Shown: positions 1-48,676, counted from the stretch's first letter. The stretch is 64,000 nucleotides of DNA from Ceratothoa steindachneri (GCA_963969495.1 OZ018333.1:17029937-17093936), one strand, 5' to 3'. The notes: generated by a model from the sequence alone, not told the origin. A program made the numbers and translations.

Positions 1-203
1 TCCTCTGGCTATAAACTGGTCCACCGAGGTCCACGCAAAACGGAATGATAGAAATATCGATGATACACAAAAAAGAGCTGCTAATACATAGAGGAATGCA
101 TTGAGTTTTCTCGGCGCCCATTAACTAGGGAGAGAGAACACGCCCGCGGAATGCAAATGCAATTACAAAAATAAAAAAATAAAAGATTTTAAATTAAATA
201 AAA

Positions 204-204
<1 letters not shown>

Positions 205-251
<47 letters not shown>
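205..251. repeat. (TA)n microsatellite
   Basis: About 23 uninterrupted TA units downstream of the Homer stop codon. ORFs made of alternating Ile-Tyr in such arrays are artefacts. Confidence 0.97.
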
Positions 252-254
<3 letters not shown>

Positions 255-775
255 CAGACCTCCCTAAAGATAAAAGACATTAACAATGACGATAGTGATC
301 AGGTTCTCGTGAGCAAAGATCGCCGGAAGACGAACCCAAACACGGGGGGAAAGGGGGGCGCCGCAGCACAGGTGTGCAACGGTAAGATCTGTAGTACAAA
401 AAAAAGAGTACAATCGGATGGGATGGAGGGTAAGGGTGTAGAAATACACCCACGCATCCAAACAGGTGCATAGGATAATATATTTTTAAAAATCCAAGGG
501 AGGGGTATCTAAGAGTGGGGGCGAGAAGGGTAGGGTTTGTGTGCGGTTTAAAGGGTGGAAGTGTGGCGAAGAGGGAGGAACTAGACACGCCACACAGCCT
601 TGGAGCGGCTATACAAGAGTGGATGAGCAAAGAGTGGTGTGGTAGAGAGGGTGAGGAAGATGAGCTAGACCCGCCACACAGCCTGGAGCCTAATCGAGTG
701 CTTGGGATCGCCGACGGGGGCAGAATCTTCGCCCGGCACCGCCCCCCACAGGAGCCGTGGTGGTGGCGCGCCCGC

Positions 776-36654
<35,879 letters not shown>

Positions 36655-37660
36655 CTGCAACCAACAACACACTCCATTATATTACAATCATCTCCTCACA
36701 CGCAACAACACTTATCATAATTAGCATCATTCCGCTTCATGTCCATCTCGCATAACGCAAACATCTTCAATTTCCCCAAATATAAAATTATTATTAACTC
36801 CCATTTTCATCTCGCATAAAACACTTAATTTTCCCTTTAAAATCTATTATCCTCCCCCTTCATGTTCGTCACACATAACGCAAGCATCTTCAATTTCCGA
36901 CTTTTTAAAAACATTATTATTGTTGTTGTTGTTGTTGCACTGCCAAAAACAAGGAAGTCACGAAATTCACACAAGATTATTATTATTATTTTAGTTGGTA
37001 CTAAAAAGCGAAAAGCAGCGACGGATTTCGGGCCCTCCCAAATTTGGCGACGAGAGGGTTCGCAAATGGCGTCGTCAAATTGGTTTGGGTCATTGAAAAT
37101 GCGTGAAAGAGACCAAGCCCGATTAAAGGACACTACATAGGGCGGTCGTGCAACTCTCCTGATTCTTTAAATTCTCGGCCTTTACGAACACGAAAAACGG
37201 GCGTGCCCACTCCGCTAGAGGGACTTTTGCACCCCATAAAAAGCCCAGTTCGTATTGGCACGCCGCTCCGGAACTACAAACTAGAATCCCTTCGTTGAAC
37301 ACCTGCAAAACCTGGGATCGACCCCCTCCCCCTGGCATGCACCATGTGTACTAGTGAGTGTGGTAGTACTGCGCATACGAACGCTAGACGGGAACCCCGA
37401 CCCCCCCCCCCCGGCCGGGTCCCTACTTTTCGTCGGGGTTCGCCCCCCCCCCACCACTGTTAATTCCAGCGGCGACTAACGAGGGCATAACCACCGATAC
37501 CACAATATACCTTCAAAGAACAATAATAAATTATACAAAAAAAAATATAAAAAACAGGCACGGTAAGATATCCCTGGGCAGACCGCCTCCCTTATTAAGG
37601 GCCCAGACGTGCCCCCTCCCCCAAATGTAATTACAAATTCACAACAATTTAAACAAAAAA
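36655..37660. repeat. Region upstream of the first Homer EVH1 exon
   Basis: 36720-36905 has about three copies of the dispersed motif (CGCATAACGCAAACATCTTC at 36758; CACATAACGCAAGCATCTTC at 36870). 36917-36938 is a (TTG)n tract. 37000-37030 resembles the second dispersed motif. C-runs lie at 37402 and 37447. The Homer start exon should lie at higher coordinates, but no ATGGG|GT with good context was found here; 37229-37236 offers only a weak one. Confidence 0.5.
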
Positions 37661-37664
37661 TATA

Positions 37665-38240
37665 CACCCGCCTCCTCCCTAAACTATCACAAGTCTGGGG
37701 TGCACAAACCCGACTCTAGAAGAGGGGGCAAGGGGTAGCGACCCCGCTCGTCACGGTACCGGGACAGGTAACGCGGCATAGCTCCCCCAGGGTGGGACAT
37801 TAAGCCCAAAGGGTGTCATAGCGTCTGGGGGACCAAGCAATCTTGGCAAAAGTTCGGAAGAGCACCCTATCAACTGGCGCTGCAACCCGCGAGTGTGTCC
37901 GATTCGGAGACGACCAAAAAATACCTGAGAGCCTCTATGCATTCGGAGATTGATCCACGGGATCTCTAAATTCCCATGCGTCGTCTCCCATCTTCTTTGC
38001 CAGGTAGCTCAAACAACTGAGCTGATCGCTCGGTCAGTCCATGCAGACCGTTTGGTGCCCTTATTCCCAGCAATTTCTATCATGCCCAGGAACACAGCCG
38101 TGGCATCGCGACGGGAGATACCGATGCTTCAAGAGCACCCAGACGCGCCCGGTGAGTCGCTATAAATCACAATTCAGCCTCCGAGCCGGACTCGGCGCGC
38201 AATCTCTGGCCCTGAAGAAACGGAGCGCCCAGTACAGGGT
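37665..38240 (-). mobile_element. Short broken 3' fragment of the non-LTR retrotransposon
   Basis: Matches the C-terminal and RNase H part of the complete copy (for example GGGGTAGCGACCCCG and the CGCTATAAATCACAAT string at 38158-38172), heavily mutated, same minus orientation. Confidence 0.75.
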
Positions 38241-39440
38241 GCCATTCCCTCCCCCGCCGATAACTTGCCGGTTCCTCGACGCCGATCGGGTCGAATTTAG
38301 CGCGAAAGAAATTCACATTCTCGCCAAAAAGGAGATTTATAAGAAAAAGAGCGCGAAAAAACTCCTACCCATTTATCACCTTTTCTGGCCCCCTTGATTA
38401 TTAGAGGTGCCTAGTGGCACCTCTACGTAAGTAGTGTTGGGCTAGGTAGAAAGCCTGGGGGAATTACATACACACACGGATGCTAGCACACATACTGGGA
38501 CTGGGATTCAAACAAGAGCCCGACTTGTGTGTTGACATAAAATGGGCCACAATTTAATCGTAAACGCCCATTGTAAAAGTGGCTGACTTAAATGTGCCAT
38601 CAGAGTAGTTTCTCTTATTGCTCGCGTGCGCACACAAACACAATGACACACATACTGCCACTTATATGAGGTCGACATCTGCTTACACGATCAATCAGGC
38701 CGACTACTCGGAGTCAATCTACACGGGTCATGCCAACCCCTCCTCTTCCCCATCAAGGGAATCAAATCCTACTCCACCATTCGATTTCAGAGGTAAGGTC
38801 GAAATTCTAGGAAACAATTCGACTCGAATCAAGACACCCAAATCACGACGAGGTAAAGGGAGGGGAAAGAGTGGTAAAGAGGGAGGGGTGGTACAGAGAG
38901 GAAATACAGCACGACCCCCCACTAAGACTCCCAATTACCTCGACGGAAAACTGTCTCCCCAGCGGTGAGGAGTAATCCCCCAAAATGGGGATGGCGTGCG
39001 GAGGGGAAGGAGCGGTAACTAATCTGACCAACCTCGTTCTCAGAAGACCGGGGGCCCGGGTAAGAGAACACTTGAGATTCACAATTTCAACCAACATCAC
39101 CCAGCGAACGTACCATGTCGACAATAACATCTTGAAAAGATCTCATTGGGTATTTTTAATGGTATGTGTACAAAAGCTTCTTTCGCAACATCAGGATCCG
39201 CCTCTAAGCCTAAAACAACGTAGTGCCCTAAGCGACTATTTATGTGCAACACAAAAAATCCAATCTCTGGGCCAGAATAATCCAAACAAAAACCGTACCG
39301 AAAAAAGGCCAACCTCTTTCAGGAAGGGGGCCTAAAGCCCCCTCCCTGAAAGAGGGAGACCAACCCTCTCTCCCAAGTATTCGAGAGAGACGGTAGCAAC
39401 CCCGCCTTAGCAGCTACTGGGGCAAGTATCGCTCGCAAAG
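38241..39440. other. Intergenic or intronic sequence with two stem-loops
   Basis: Hairpin TAGAGGTGCC-TAGT-GGCACCTCTA at about 38402-38425. Hairpin of CTTTCAGGAAGGGGGC with GCCCCCTCCCTGAAAG at about 39316-39352. No gene recognised. Confidence 0.5.
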
Positions 39441-39449
39441 ACATAGGCT

Positions 39450-39798
39450 TTAATGAAGAGGGTGCAATCGTACTCCTCTGCCTTCTCTCATATCAGCGGA
39501 CAGTTCATCAAAACGAGACAACAAAATTTCGGTGTGGCAACATCTAGGAGAATGCGTGAAGCTTATAAAGCATACGTTGGCATAGCCATAGGGGACCAAG
39601 ACAGACCCTGGGCACCTCATTTTGCTTGTGAACACTGCACGAAAACTTTGGACGGTAAGAAAATTGATTGTTGTAGAGTAAAATATTAAATATCACAAGT
39701 ATTTAAGATATAAGAACATAAGAAAAGAAGGAGACTGCAAAAGACCATTCATGGCCTACACTTGGCAGCTCCTGTTTGTAAGCCTTAAGAGAAATAAA

Positions 39799-39873
<75 letters not shown>

Positions 39874-41092
39874 CTTTTACGGGATGGTCTAAGCGTCGAA
39901 GTGACAAAAATGTATCTGTTATTTCCTATCCCGATCTTCCATCCTCTATTGCACGAGTACCAAACAGAGCTGATCCTCCTGTACCTAACCCTCCAGAAAG
40001 GAATAAGCCACCCTCAAAATCAAGCAACAATTCAGAAGCTGAAAAGATCAGTGAAGATGTAGACTACAGTGTGAGAGATATGGCTGTTGAAAGGAATCCA
40101 GACTATCCAAACCAAAGAGACGTCATTGAACTTAGAGATTTTAGCTTGTTAAATTCAAATGCTGAACTTTTGATTTCTATTCTCAAAGAGGAAGATTTGC
40201 TGGATGAAAATGTGCAACTGACAAGACAAAGAAAACATCATAAACATTTCTCAAGATTATCTGCTTAACTAGTTGGGTTATGCTACTGCAATGATACATC
40301 TGGTCTGCTTGATGCAATGGAATTACATGTAATCCAGATGAAAGAAGGCTCTTCATTGGTAACTCACAAGAAGCATTGAAGCTGTACTACTCCATAATTG
40401 GAATAAGCATCCATCTTATCTACCCCTTGGCTTATTCAGTATATCTTAAGGATGACTACAACAGTGTCAAGCTCCTGCTGTAAGCTTTGGATTATAAGGA
40501 GTAAGGTTGGGGAGTGATTGGAGACTTCAAAATGGTAGCCTTTTTGATGCGTCTCCAGAGGGGTTTTACCAAGTTTCCATGTCATGCCTGTCTTTGGGAC
40601 GGTCAGGATACCACAACACAATACCACAAAAAGCACTGGCCATAAAGGACTGAGTTCTCTGGTGGAAGGCATAAATGTCAAGCATGAGTAATAGATAGAC
40701 CCTCAAAAGATGATGTTCACTCCATTGCATTTAAAACTGGGTCTAATGAAGCAGTTTGTTAGACTCCATACCAAAGTATCTTCAAAATTTCTTTCCCAAA
40801 CTCTCTGAAGCAAAGGTAAAAGCTGCAATCTTAGTTGGATCTCAAATCAGGAAAATCAGAGTGTTCAGAAATGCCTGAAAAGCTTACTAAACGGGAAAAG
40901 AAGCGTGGAAGAGTTTTCTTTCGGTGTGTCAGGACTTTGGGGGCATCAACTAGGCTGACAATTGTGTGGAACTGGTTGAAAACTTAGTGGAAAGCTAGTG
41001 CCAAATGAGCTGCAGGATGTCCCTGAAGGTGCACATCCATGATTTCCATCTTGACAAGTTCAAGATTGAGCATGGGACCCACAAGAAACAGT
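39450..41092 (+). pseudogene. Degenerate copy of a multicopy arthropod ORF, probably mobile-element derived
   Basis: Plus-strand pieces: 39453-39650 ends FACEHCTKTLDG at a GTAAGAA donor-like site. After a (TA)n-bearing gap, 39926-40268 reads YPDLPSSIARVPNRADPPVP and on to LNSNAELLISILKEEDLL. 40720-40770 and 41000-41090 (CRMSLKVHIHDFHLDKFK) continue with many stops. This order matches a family of uncharacterised proteins present in many copies in arthropod and cnidarian genomes, recalled from general knowledge and not checked. I cannot name its function. It is clearly dead here. Confidence 0.55.
39799..39870. repeat. (TA)n microsatellite
   Basis: About 36 TA units, inside the intron-like gap of the degenerate ORF. 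Confidence 0.97.
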
Positions 41093-44000
41093 CAAATAAA
41101 GTGGAGGAGGCCAGCCTAGTCCAAGGCATATATTCGACAAGTCGGTGTGTAAAAACCCACCTCGAGTACAAGGGGCAAGCGGTAGCGACCTTGCTCGTCC
41201 CGGTACTGGGAAAGGTAACGTGCGCAAAGATCATCCAGACTGGGACATTCAATAAGAATGAGTCAAACAGTCTGGGGGACAACGCAGTATGGCGCAGGCG
41301 AGAGCTCCTTCAAATGGCAGTGGGTCCCGCGAGTGTCTCCAATTCGGAGACGACAGATAGCAACCCGGAAGACGCCGTGGCATTGTAAGTTGGGCCATGG
41401 GAACAGCCGCTGCGCAATGGCACGTAAGTTCCAGTCGACCATCACCCATCTCCTTTGCCAAGCCGCTCGGAAGTCAGCCCGTATTCGTGCCATGTAGTCG
41501 GTGTGAGGAAGAGCGAAACGCTGGTCTGGTCGCCCAGTCTTCGCGGACTATTTGGCACCGTCATCGGCGTGCTAATTCACCGCAATTCCTACAAGTCCAG
41601 AAACCTATCATAAGATAATCTCGACATCGGCTCGGATCGCCAAAACCATGGAGTCACGGATAGCGCGAACCAGGCGCTTTGTGAGTCGCTATAAATCACA
41701 ATCCGGTCTCCGAACCGGGCACATCGCGTTATGTCCCGTAACAAAAAGTGAATTGCAACCAGCTCGGCCGTGAAGAGACGCAGCGACTGGCAGAGCCCCG
41801 CTGACTTCAAACAGAGGGTATACGGCGTGAAAACCGACCCCCTCTTGGGACTTGGAGCCACCCGTATACACTGACACGGTTCCAGCGTGACATGAAGTGT
41901 GCTCCAAAAAGGCCGAACGCAATACTCCAGCCGCTGTAGAAAAATTGGGAACAGAGTCGTGGCGACAAATAGTCAGAGGTGGTACGCTCCAGGGTGGCAT
42001 CCTGGGGAGAACCAGGGACGCCACCGGCCCGAGAGCTATACCGAGCTCTCGAAGAGGCTTCCTAGCCCTAAAACCAACAGGCTTAGTGTATGAGTGGCGT
42101 CTGGGTTCGGGTGGAGGCGTGGATGGCGGCAGAAGCGCACCACCTTAGTCTTGGCCAAAGAAAACCGAAACCTGTGCGCTTCGGCATAGCGAGAGACATG
42201 GTTCAATGCCTGTTGGAGTCGACTCTCCAGAGTTGTCATCTGGGCCGCGCCAAAAGAGATCGAAAGGTCGTCCACGTAGAGTGTAGCAAGAACATCTTCC
42301 GGCAGCACCGAGGTGATGCCGTTGATGCTCAGGACAAAGAGTGTGACACTGAGGACACTTCCTTGCGGAACACCCTCCTCCTGCTCCATTGGGCCGGAGA
42401 GGGCTCCCCCCACCCGTACTCAGAATCGACGATCACGCAAAAATTCAGACACACAGATTGAGAGACATCCCCTCGCCCCCATCGTGTGGAGTCTCGATGA
42501 TATCGTATCGCCATGCGGTATCATATGCCTTCTCCAGATACAAAACATCGTGGTGTAGTGCTGTCTACAAGGGAAGGTCTCACAGACGGTATTTTCTAGT
42601 CGGAGAAGAGCACCCGATTTAGAGTGGAACTTGCGAAATCCGTTCTGTGCAGAAGACAGATGGCCTCAGAAGTCCAGAAAAAAAAGCTAATCTAACATTT
42701 ACCAATTTCTTCATCAACCTGCACACGCAGGAGTTTAAGAGAGATTGGGGGAAAGCGGTTGGAGTAGAGTGATCTCTCCCCGGTTTGCGAAAGGCTATCA
42801 CAGTAGTGATTCGCCCGGAGTCTGGGAGGATGCCCTCTACCCAGATCCTGTTTAAGAAATCTAACATAAAGGCCATGCCTCGCTCACCAAGCTGTCGAAG
42901 CATGGCGTACGGCACATCATCCGGACCATGGGCGGTTTCCGCGCACGAAGCGAGAGCGGAACGCAACTCGCTCAAAGTAAAACCTCTCGTTGAAGGGTTC
43001 TCCGCCTCTGGAGGTATAGTCCAGTAGGCAGCTTTCGGCGACATCACGACGCGCATTAACTGCTGGCGGAGCAGCATCCCGGCCAAAGAAGGCGGACAAA
43101 GCGGTCGCGAAGGATTTAGCCACATACGCGCGCGCGGTCCCATTCTCCTGGAGAACGGGAAGGGGGTCCTGCGAGAACTTGACTCAAATCCTTTTGACTC
43201 GCTTCAACACCTCTGCTAGAGGGGTTTTCCCGTTAAGTGAAGATACGTATGCCCGCCAAGTAGAGCGGAGGTCGTGCTTCGAAACATAGCGGAACCTGGC
43301 CCTAGCTCGACGAAATTCACCGACAGTGAAATCGTTCGGGCGGCCCTTTTAGTACATTTAGGCATAACGCTTCTGTTTGATGGCCGCCTCATACTCTGCT
43401 GACTACCACAGTAGCGGTTGGCGTGCAAAACTGTCAGACGTTCTAGAAATAGTACTTAGGCCCACGGCGATGAGAGTGCCGGAGAACTCAACGGCCTCAT
43501 TAACCAAGCTAAACTCCTCGAATGAGACAGAGAAATCTGTCATTTCTTGAAATGCGGACCACCGCGCCAGCGCCAAGCTTCACCGGGGTGGGCTCTCAGG
43601 CGGCAGCGGCCCAGTCGTGCTTCGAAACATAGCGGAACCTGGCCCTAGCTCGACGAAATTCACCGACAGTGAAATCGTTCGGGCGGCCCTTTTAGTACAT
43701 TTAGGCATAACGCTTCTGTTTGATGGCCGCCTCATACTCTGCTGACTACCACAGTAGCGGTTGGCGTGCAAAACTGTCAGACGTTCTAGAAATAGTACTT
43801 AGGCCCACGGCGATGAGAGTGCCGGAGAACTCAACGGCCTCATTAACCAAGCTAAACTCCTCGAATGAGACAGAGAAATCTGTCATTTCTTGAAATGCGG
43901 ACCACCGCGCCAGCGCCAAGCTTCACCGGGGTGGGCTCTCAGGCGGCAGCGGCCCAGAGAATGATATTTAAATGGGAAAGTGATCACTATCATAAAGATC

Positions 44001-44405
44001 ATCGATCACCACCCGCCCAAAATCAATCTCTGCATCCGGAGAGCACAAAGATAGATCGAAGCAGGAAAATTAAGCAGTTCTCGGGCAGTGATGCGTAAAC
44101 TCATCCACATTTAGGACACCCATCTCTAGCTCTTCGATCAGGTTGGCAAGGACTTGACCTCTTGGGATTAATCGAATAGTCTCCCCAGAGGGGGTGTCCA
44201 CCGTTCAGATCTCCGAGCAAGAGAAATAGCCTCGGCAACCGTGCCACGACGTGCCCAAGCCCCCAGCGGCGAAGTCGGCTGACGGTGGAATGTACGCGGA
44301 AATAACAGTATACCTCCTATCCAGGTGCAGCTGCACAGCAACTGCTTGAAAGGGGGTATCTAGAGCAAGAGAAGAACGGACACCATGCCTGGTGTAAATC
44401 ACGCA
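41093..44405 (-). mobile_element. Broken copy of the non-LTR retrotransposon with an internal duplication
   Basis: The 3' end begins GTCAAATAAAGTGGAGGAGG (same as 51252 and 61627). Regions: 41150-41700 C-terminus and RNase H, 41700-42080 RNase H, 42090-42760 RT (ATLYVDDLSISFGAAQM readable at 42255), 42770-43200 pre-RT, 43200-44400 linker and endonuclease. Deletions and stops abound. A 343-bp tandem duplication lies at 43271-43956. Confidence 0.88.
43271..43956. repeat. 343-bp tandem duplication
   Basis: 43271-43613 and 43614-43956 appear identical by eye, including the encoded short ORFs, within an otherwise diverged retrotransposon copy. Confidence 0.93.
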
Positions 44406-44880
44406 TATGTGCAGTCAATCTAGTCTAGTTACTGGTTGAGGGGGAAAAAAATCCTGCCAAAGGCTAACTTTGGCAATCAGGCTTCTTCATTTGTTTTATG
44501 TAGCTATTTAAAAAAATATGTAAACTAAAATACATACATATAGACGTACACAGTCTAATTTGAAATTCTTTAATAAGCCATTGTCAAATTTCGCTATTCC
44601 CTCGGTAAATCCATTCGTGTGAATCAGTTGACTTGTCTCAATTTAACTTTTAAAGACACTTACATGCGTGTACCCGAAACTTGACGCCCAGTATGAGTGG
44701 GCGATACGTGCAGTGACTTCTTGTTATTTTTAAAATAAGAATCATCCTTAAAATGGTAACAAGTGAACAAAATCATTTGTGAATTGGAAGTTATGAAATT
44801 TGATAAAAAAAAAACACCCGGGCTGCGCCTACCTCAAAATCTAAGGAAGCAAAAGGTTAAAAATAGATACATGAAATTAA
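44406..44880. other. AT-rich sequence without recognised features
   Basis: No ORF or repeat unit identified. Confidence 0.45.
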
Positions 44881-44884
44881 GAGT

Positions 44885-45300
44885 TTCCTGCCACCGTCGC
44901 GGTACCGGGTTCGATCCCAGCTTGCGTGGACACAAACGTCAGCGCACGTAGAGATTTGGCTACCAATCGGTGGACGCGCTGTGCTTTGCCCCCAGTCGGG
45001 TGGGTAGATCTTACACTTCCCATCACACACAAAGCCAATTACAACACTGCTTTCTTTCCTCTCCCGTCTTCGCAGCGCAACACACACTCTGTTCCAAGGG
45101 ATCCTCTGACGTGGAATAGGTCCCTCTGCCCCGGGGCGACGAAGGCTGTTTGGTGTCAAAAACATAATACTCCCTGGCATGTCTCCCTAAAGAGAACCGG
45201 GCTCACCAGCGATTGTCATACTGACCTTTATGTATATTTCATTACCCGGTCCGGATCCGCCTGAATAAAGGTAGATTGGCGATTAAAACTGCTACTACTA
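44885..45300 (+). repeat. Probable tRNA-derived SINE
   Basis: A clear RNA polymerase III box B (GGTTCGATCCC, 44908-44918) is followed by a GC-rich body and a tail ending TAAAACTGCTACTACTATTA (about 45278-45303). A box A is not evident, so the 5' tRNA part is degraded. The structure and size (about 400 bp) fit an arthropod SINE; the family is not identified. Confidence 0.5.
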
Positions 45301-45410
45301 TTACGAAAGGGTATTCAAAAAGTTCGTAGAAAGAATGGAATCAAAGAGGTGAAACCCTTTATGGCCATCGATGATTCATTTAAAACACAAAATTAACCCG
45401 AGTTAAATCG

Positions 45411-45599
45411 GCTGAGAGGAGCTGTAACTGCCTGGCGCTAAATCGGTTGCAGCTCCTCTTTATCCGAGTCCATTAGCATAATGAGACTTGCAGGAGGGGG
45501 GGGTGTTTAGCCCCCTACCTGTTACGCCCCGACAATGGAGTATCTGTTCAGCAAGAGGCATATTGGAGGAGGTGAGGGTGGGTGACAGTGCATCGGAAT
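45411..45599. repeat. 190-bp direct repeat, copy 1
   Basis: Starts GCTGAGAGGAGCTGTAACTG and ends GACAGTGCATCGGAAT. Nearly identical to 46943-47134. Contains a G-run and TTTAGCCCCCTACCTGTTAC. Function unknown. Confidence 0.93.
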
Positions 45600-46315
45600 T
45601 TTTAAAACATTTTTAGACATTTTTTCATTTTTTTTAAAACCTTTAAAAAAATGTAAACATTTTTGAACATTTTTGTAAACATTAAAAAAAAAATTAAACA
45701 TTTTTTAAACATTTATTTAAGAATTATTTTAAATTTTATATATTATTATCTTAATTTTGAAGTATCATTTTTAAAACAAAATTTGTATTACTTTATTATT
45801 TTTCCTTTCAATTCCTTCTTTATTTATTTATTATTATTAATGTATTATTGTTTTTATTATTATTATTATTATTATAAACTTCAAACCTGCCCAAAAAGCA
45901 ATTATTAATGATCAACGGGGGCATCTCGGTCAGACAGTTTACAAGTGGGGGTCGGGTGTAAAGAAAGTGGTGAGATGGGTGAATGTGAGAATGTGCATCG
46001 GGATTTTCTTCTCTCGGGAGAGACCGAGGCGCGACTAGGTCCTACTCTCGGGGCAAAGGTGCAAATCGGTTGCTGAAGATAATTTGAACCACATGTGGCG
46101 CATAACCACTTTTGAATACTTTACGTAACGATTCTTACCCAAGAGAGCTTTGGGTACACTTAATTACTCTGGTTACACTGCATTGAGCCACATGTGGTAC
46201 ACGGAGTTTTAAATACTCTTAGTGTCGAGTGGCGCCTCCCCTCTAAGTGTTAATATATCAAGGGCGACGTGGGGAGAAGTTGGGAGTACTAGAGGGGATA
46301 ACTAGTACTCACTTT
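45600..46315. other. AT-rich sequence between the direct repeats
   Basis: 45600-45900 consists of T/A runs with short (ATT)n. 46030-46260 is more complex, with ACCACATGTGG-like palindromes (CCACATGTGG at 46090 and 46191). No gene. Confidence 0.5.
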
Positions 46316-46319
46316 CATC

Positions 46320-46712
46320 ATTTCAAACTCTCGCCATAATAATAAAAATAAAATAATAAAACTAATAATATAAAATAATAATACAAAATAATAATAATAA
46401 AATAAAAATAATACAAATAAAATAATAATAATACAAAATAATAATAAAAGTAAAATAATACAAAATAATAATAATACAAAATAATAAAATAAAAATAATA
46501 CAAAAAAAATAATACAAAATAATAATAATAATAAAATAAAAATAAGAATACAAATAAAATAATAATACAAAATAATAAAATAAAAATAATAAATAAAATA
46601 ATAATAATAAAATAATATAAATAAAATAATAATACAAAATAATAAAATAAAAATAATACAAATAAAATAATAATACAAAATAATAATAATAAAATAAAAA
46701 TACGAATAAAAT
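46320..46712. repeat. (AAT)n/(AAAT)n low-complexity tract
   Basis: About 390 bp of AATAATACAAA and AATAAAATAAA units. Reverse-strand ORFs rich in Tyr/Phe/Ile/Leu are artefacts. Confidence 0.95.
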
Positions 46713-46830
46713 ATTCTATTGCAGATGTTCGCATTATGCGAGACGAACAAGAAGGGGAAGGATAATAAACGGTGAATGAAAGAGGGAGATGGCAGATGCT
46801 TGCGTCATGCGAGGTGAACACACAGAGGAA
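46713..46830. repeat. Two units of the dispersed motif
   Basis: CAGATGTTCGCATTATGCGA then GACGAACAAGAAGGGGAAGG, and again CAGATGCTTGCGTCATGCGA. Same orientation as the 44-bp minisatellite. Confidence 0.8.
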
Positions 46831-46942
46831 TTATAATTTCCTGAAACTATTGGGCCAAAGTGCAGTAAAAGGGGGTCCTAAAGGGGGTACCTAAAAGGGG
46901 GTCCGAAGAACCCGTGGGACTCGGCGCCACAGCCGCTTCGGG

Positions 46943-47134
46943 GCTGAGAGGAGCTGTAACTGCCTGGCGCTAAATCGGTTGCAGCTGCACTTTATCCGAG
47001 TCCATTAGCATAATGAGACTTGCAGGAGGGGGGGGGGGCGTTTAGCCCCCTACCTGTTACGCCCCGACAATGGTGTATCTGTTCAGCAAGAGGCATATTG
47101 GAGGAGGTGAGGGTGGGTGACAGTGCATCGGAAT
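46943..47134. repeat. 190-bp direct repeat, copy 2
   Basis: Second copy of 45411-45599, differing by a longer G run and a few substitutions. The pair encloses about 1.34 kb of AT-rich sequence. Confidence 0.93.
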
Positions 47135-47189
47135 GATGGAAATGTAGCTTTGGCTTCCGCTCTTTTTCAACAATGCAGCCCACGCTATG

Positions 47190-47319
<130 letters not shown>

Positions 47320-47324
47320 TACTA

Positions 47325-48438
47325 CCAGTCAAAAGTTAGGGAGCCACCCTAGAATTCTTAATAAATATGCCAAATTTGCCATTTCCATGCAAATTATGAA
47401 AGAATAAAAAACAGTAATACAAATATTTTTTTTTTCCCCTAAAAATAAACCTAGGCTTAGCCTTCATTAAAATACCCCCTTTTGTTTGAATCACTGTCGA
47501 ACAAATTCGTGGCTATCCTATTGGATTATTCATTATCTTGCTGTATCATACAATTTAATTTCCAATCAATCTTAAGACAGATAGAGTTACATATGCCTTT
47601 GCAAGAGAAAGTGGAAGTCTTATTTATTCTTTTTTTTCATTAGGCCTTTGACTTGAACCAAATCTCCGGCCGTGTCTACCAAAACAACCGCATACTATGA
47701 CAGCCCCTCGGCCATGTTTTCCAAATGGCAATATACAACTCTTCTTTACTCTTTCTCCAAACTTTCTCTTAACATAAACTCTTTTGTTATTTACAAATAA
47801 TCCTAATTGTAATGATCGCTCCCTAGGAAATTTTACCAAATCTCTTCTCGTCCAATTTGGATGATATTTAGCCAAATGTAAACTCTTCTTTTTGTTAATT
47901 GATCTTAGTACGCAGCTTTCCTGCATACTAAACACGATGCTTTGATATTCGCAGTTTCTTCGCAATCATTCTCTCTTGAATAAGCTTCCTAATGTAATGT
48001 TTCTTGTAATTTAATTGGTAATTTTCTGGTACTCGTCATTTTTAGCGACTAAAGGCTGATTCAATGCACAATTTAAGTTATAAATTAGCAAATAAGCACT
48101 TGAAACTTTCGGAATCAGTAGAAAATAGTTTTAATGACAAGCCAAGACTGTTCTCTGGAATCAGCAAAACTTAACAGCTTTCCAACCACGATTTAGATTG
48201 AATTAATAGCAAAAAGAATGTTACAAAGAAGCCAAGAAATTGGTTCGGTGGTGATTGAAGCATTTATTTGGATAAAGCCAAAGTTTAGGTTTATTTTAGA
48301 AATTTTATTTTTCTTAAATTGATAAAATTAATAAATCTTATAGGTATTAAGAGATTTTTATAATTTCCTACTTTGGGTGAAAATGACAAATTTGGCATAT
48401 TTATTAAGAATTCTAGGGTGGCCTCGAACTGTGGACTG
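47325..48438 (-). mobile_element. Tc1-like element inserted in (TA)n, decayed
   Basis: Long inverted ends share CACCCTAGAATTCTTAATAA then ATATGCCAAATTTG at 47345-47380 and 48375-48425. Between them, minus-strand 47640-47965 reads as a Tc1 transposase fragment (KYHPNWTRRDLVK, NNKRVYVKRKFGERVKKSCI, LPFGKHGRGAVIVCGCFG) with disruptions. (TA)n lies on both sides, as expected for a TA-specific inserter. Confidence 0.85.
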
Positions 48439-48439
<1 letters not shown>

Positions 48440-48522
<83 letters not shown>

Positions 48523-48529
48523 TACTTAT

Positions 48530-48594
<65 letters not shown>

Positions 48595-48601
48595 TACTTA
48601 T

Positions 48602-48676
<75 letters not shown>
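48440..48676. repeat. (TA)n array with a repeated CATATATACTTATATACATA block
   Basis: Three TA tracts separated by two copies of a CATATATACTTATATACATA-CATACAT block about 75 bp apart, a small higher-order repeat. It lies between two TA-inserting transposons. Confidence 0.95.

Noticed and set aside
37229..37240. ATGGG|GT on the minus strand as the missing Homer start exon
   Set aside because: The donor would be GTGCAA, a poor match, with no supporting context; chance occurrence is likely.
44885..44960. Functional tRNA gene
   Set aside because: Box B is clear but no cloverleaf or box A is present; a SINE fits better.
46289..46750. Long ORF rich in Phe/Tyr/Ile/Leu, like a membrane protein
   Set aside because: It is the reverse strand of an (AAT)n-type simple repeat.
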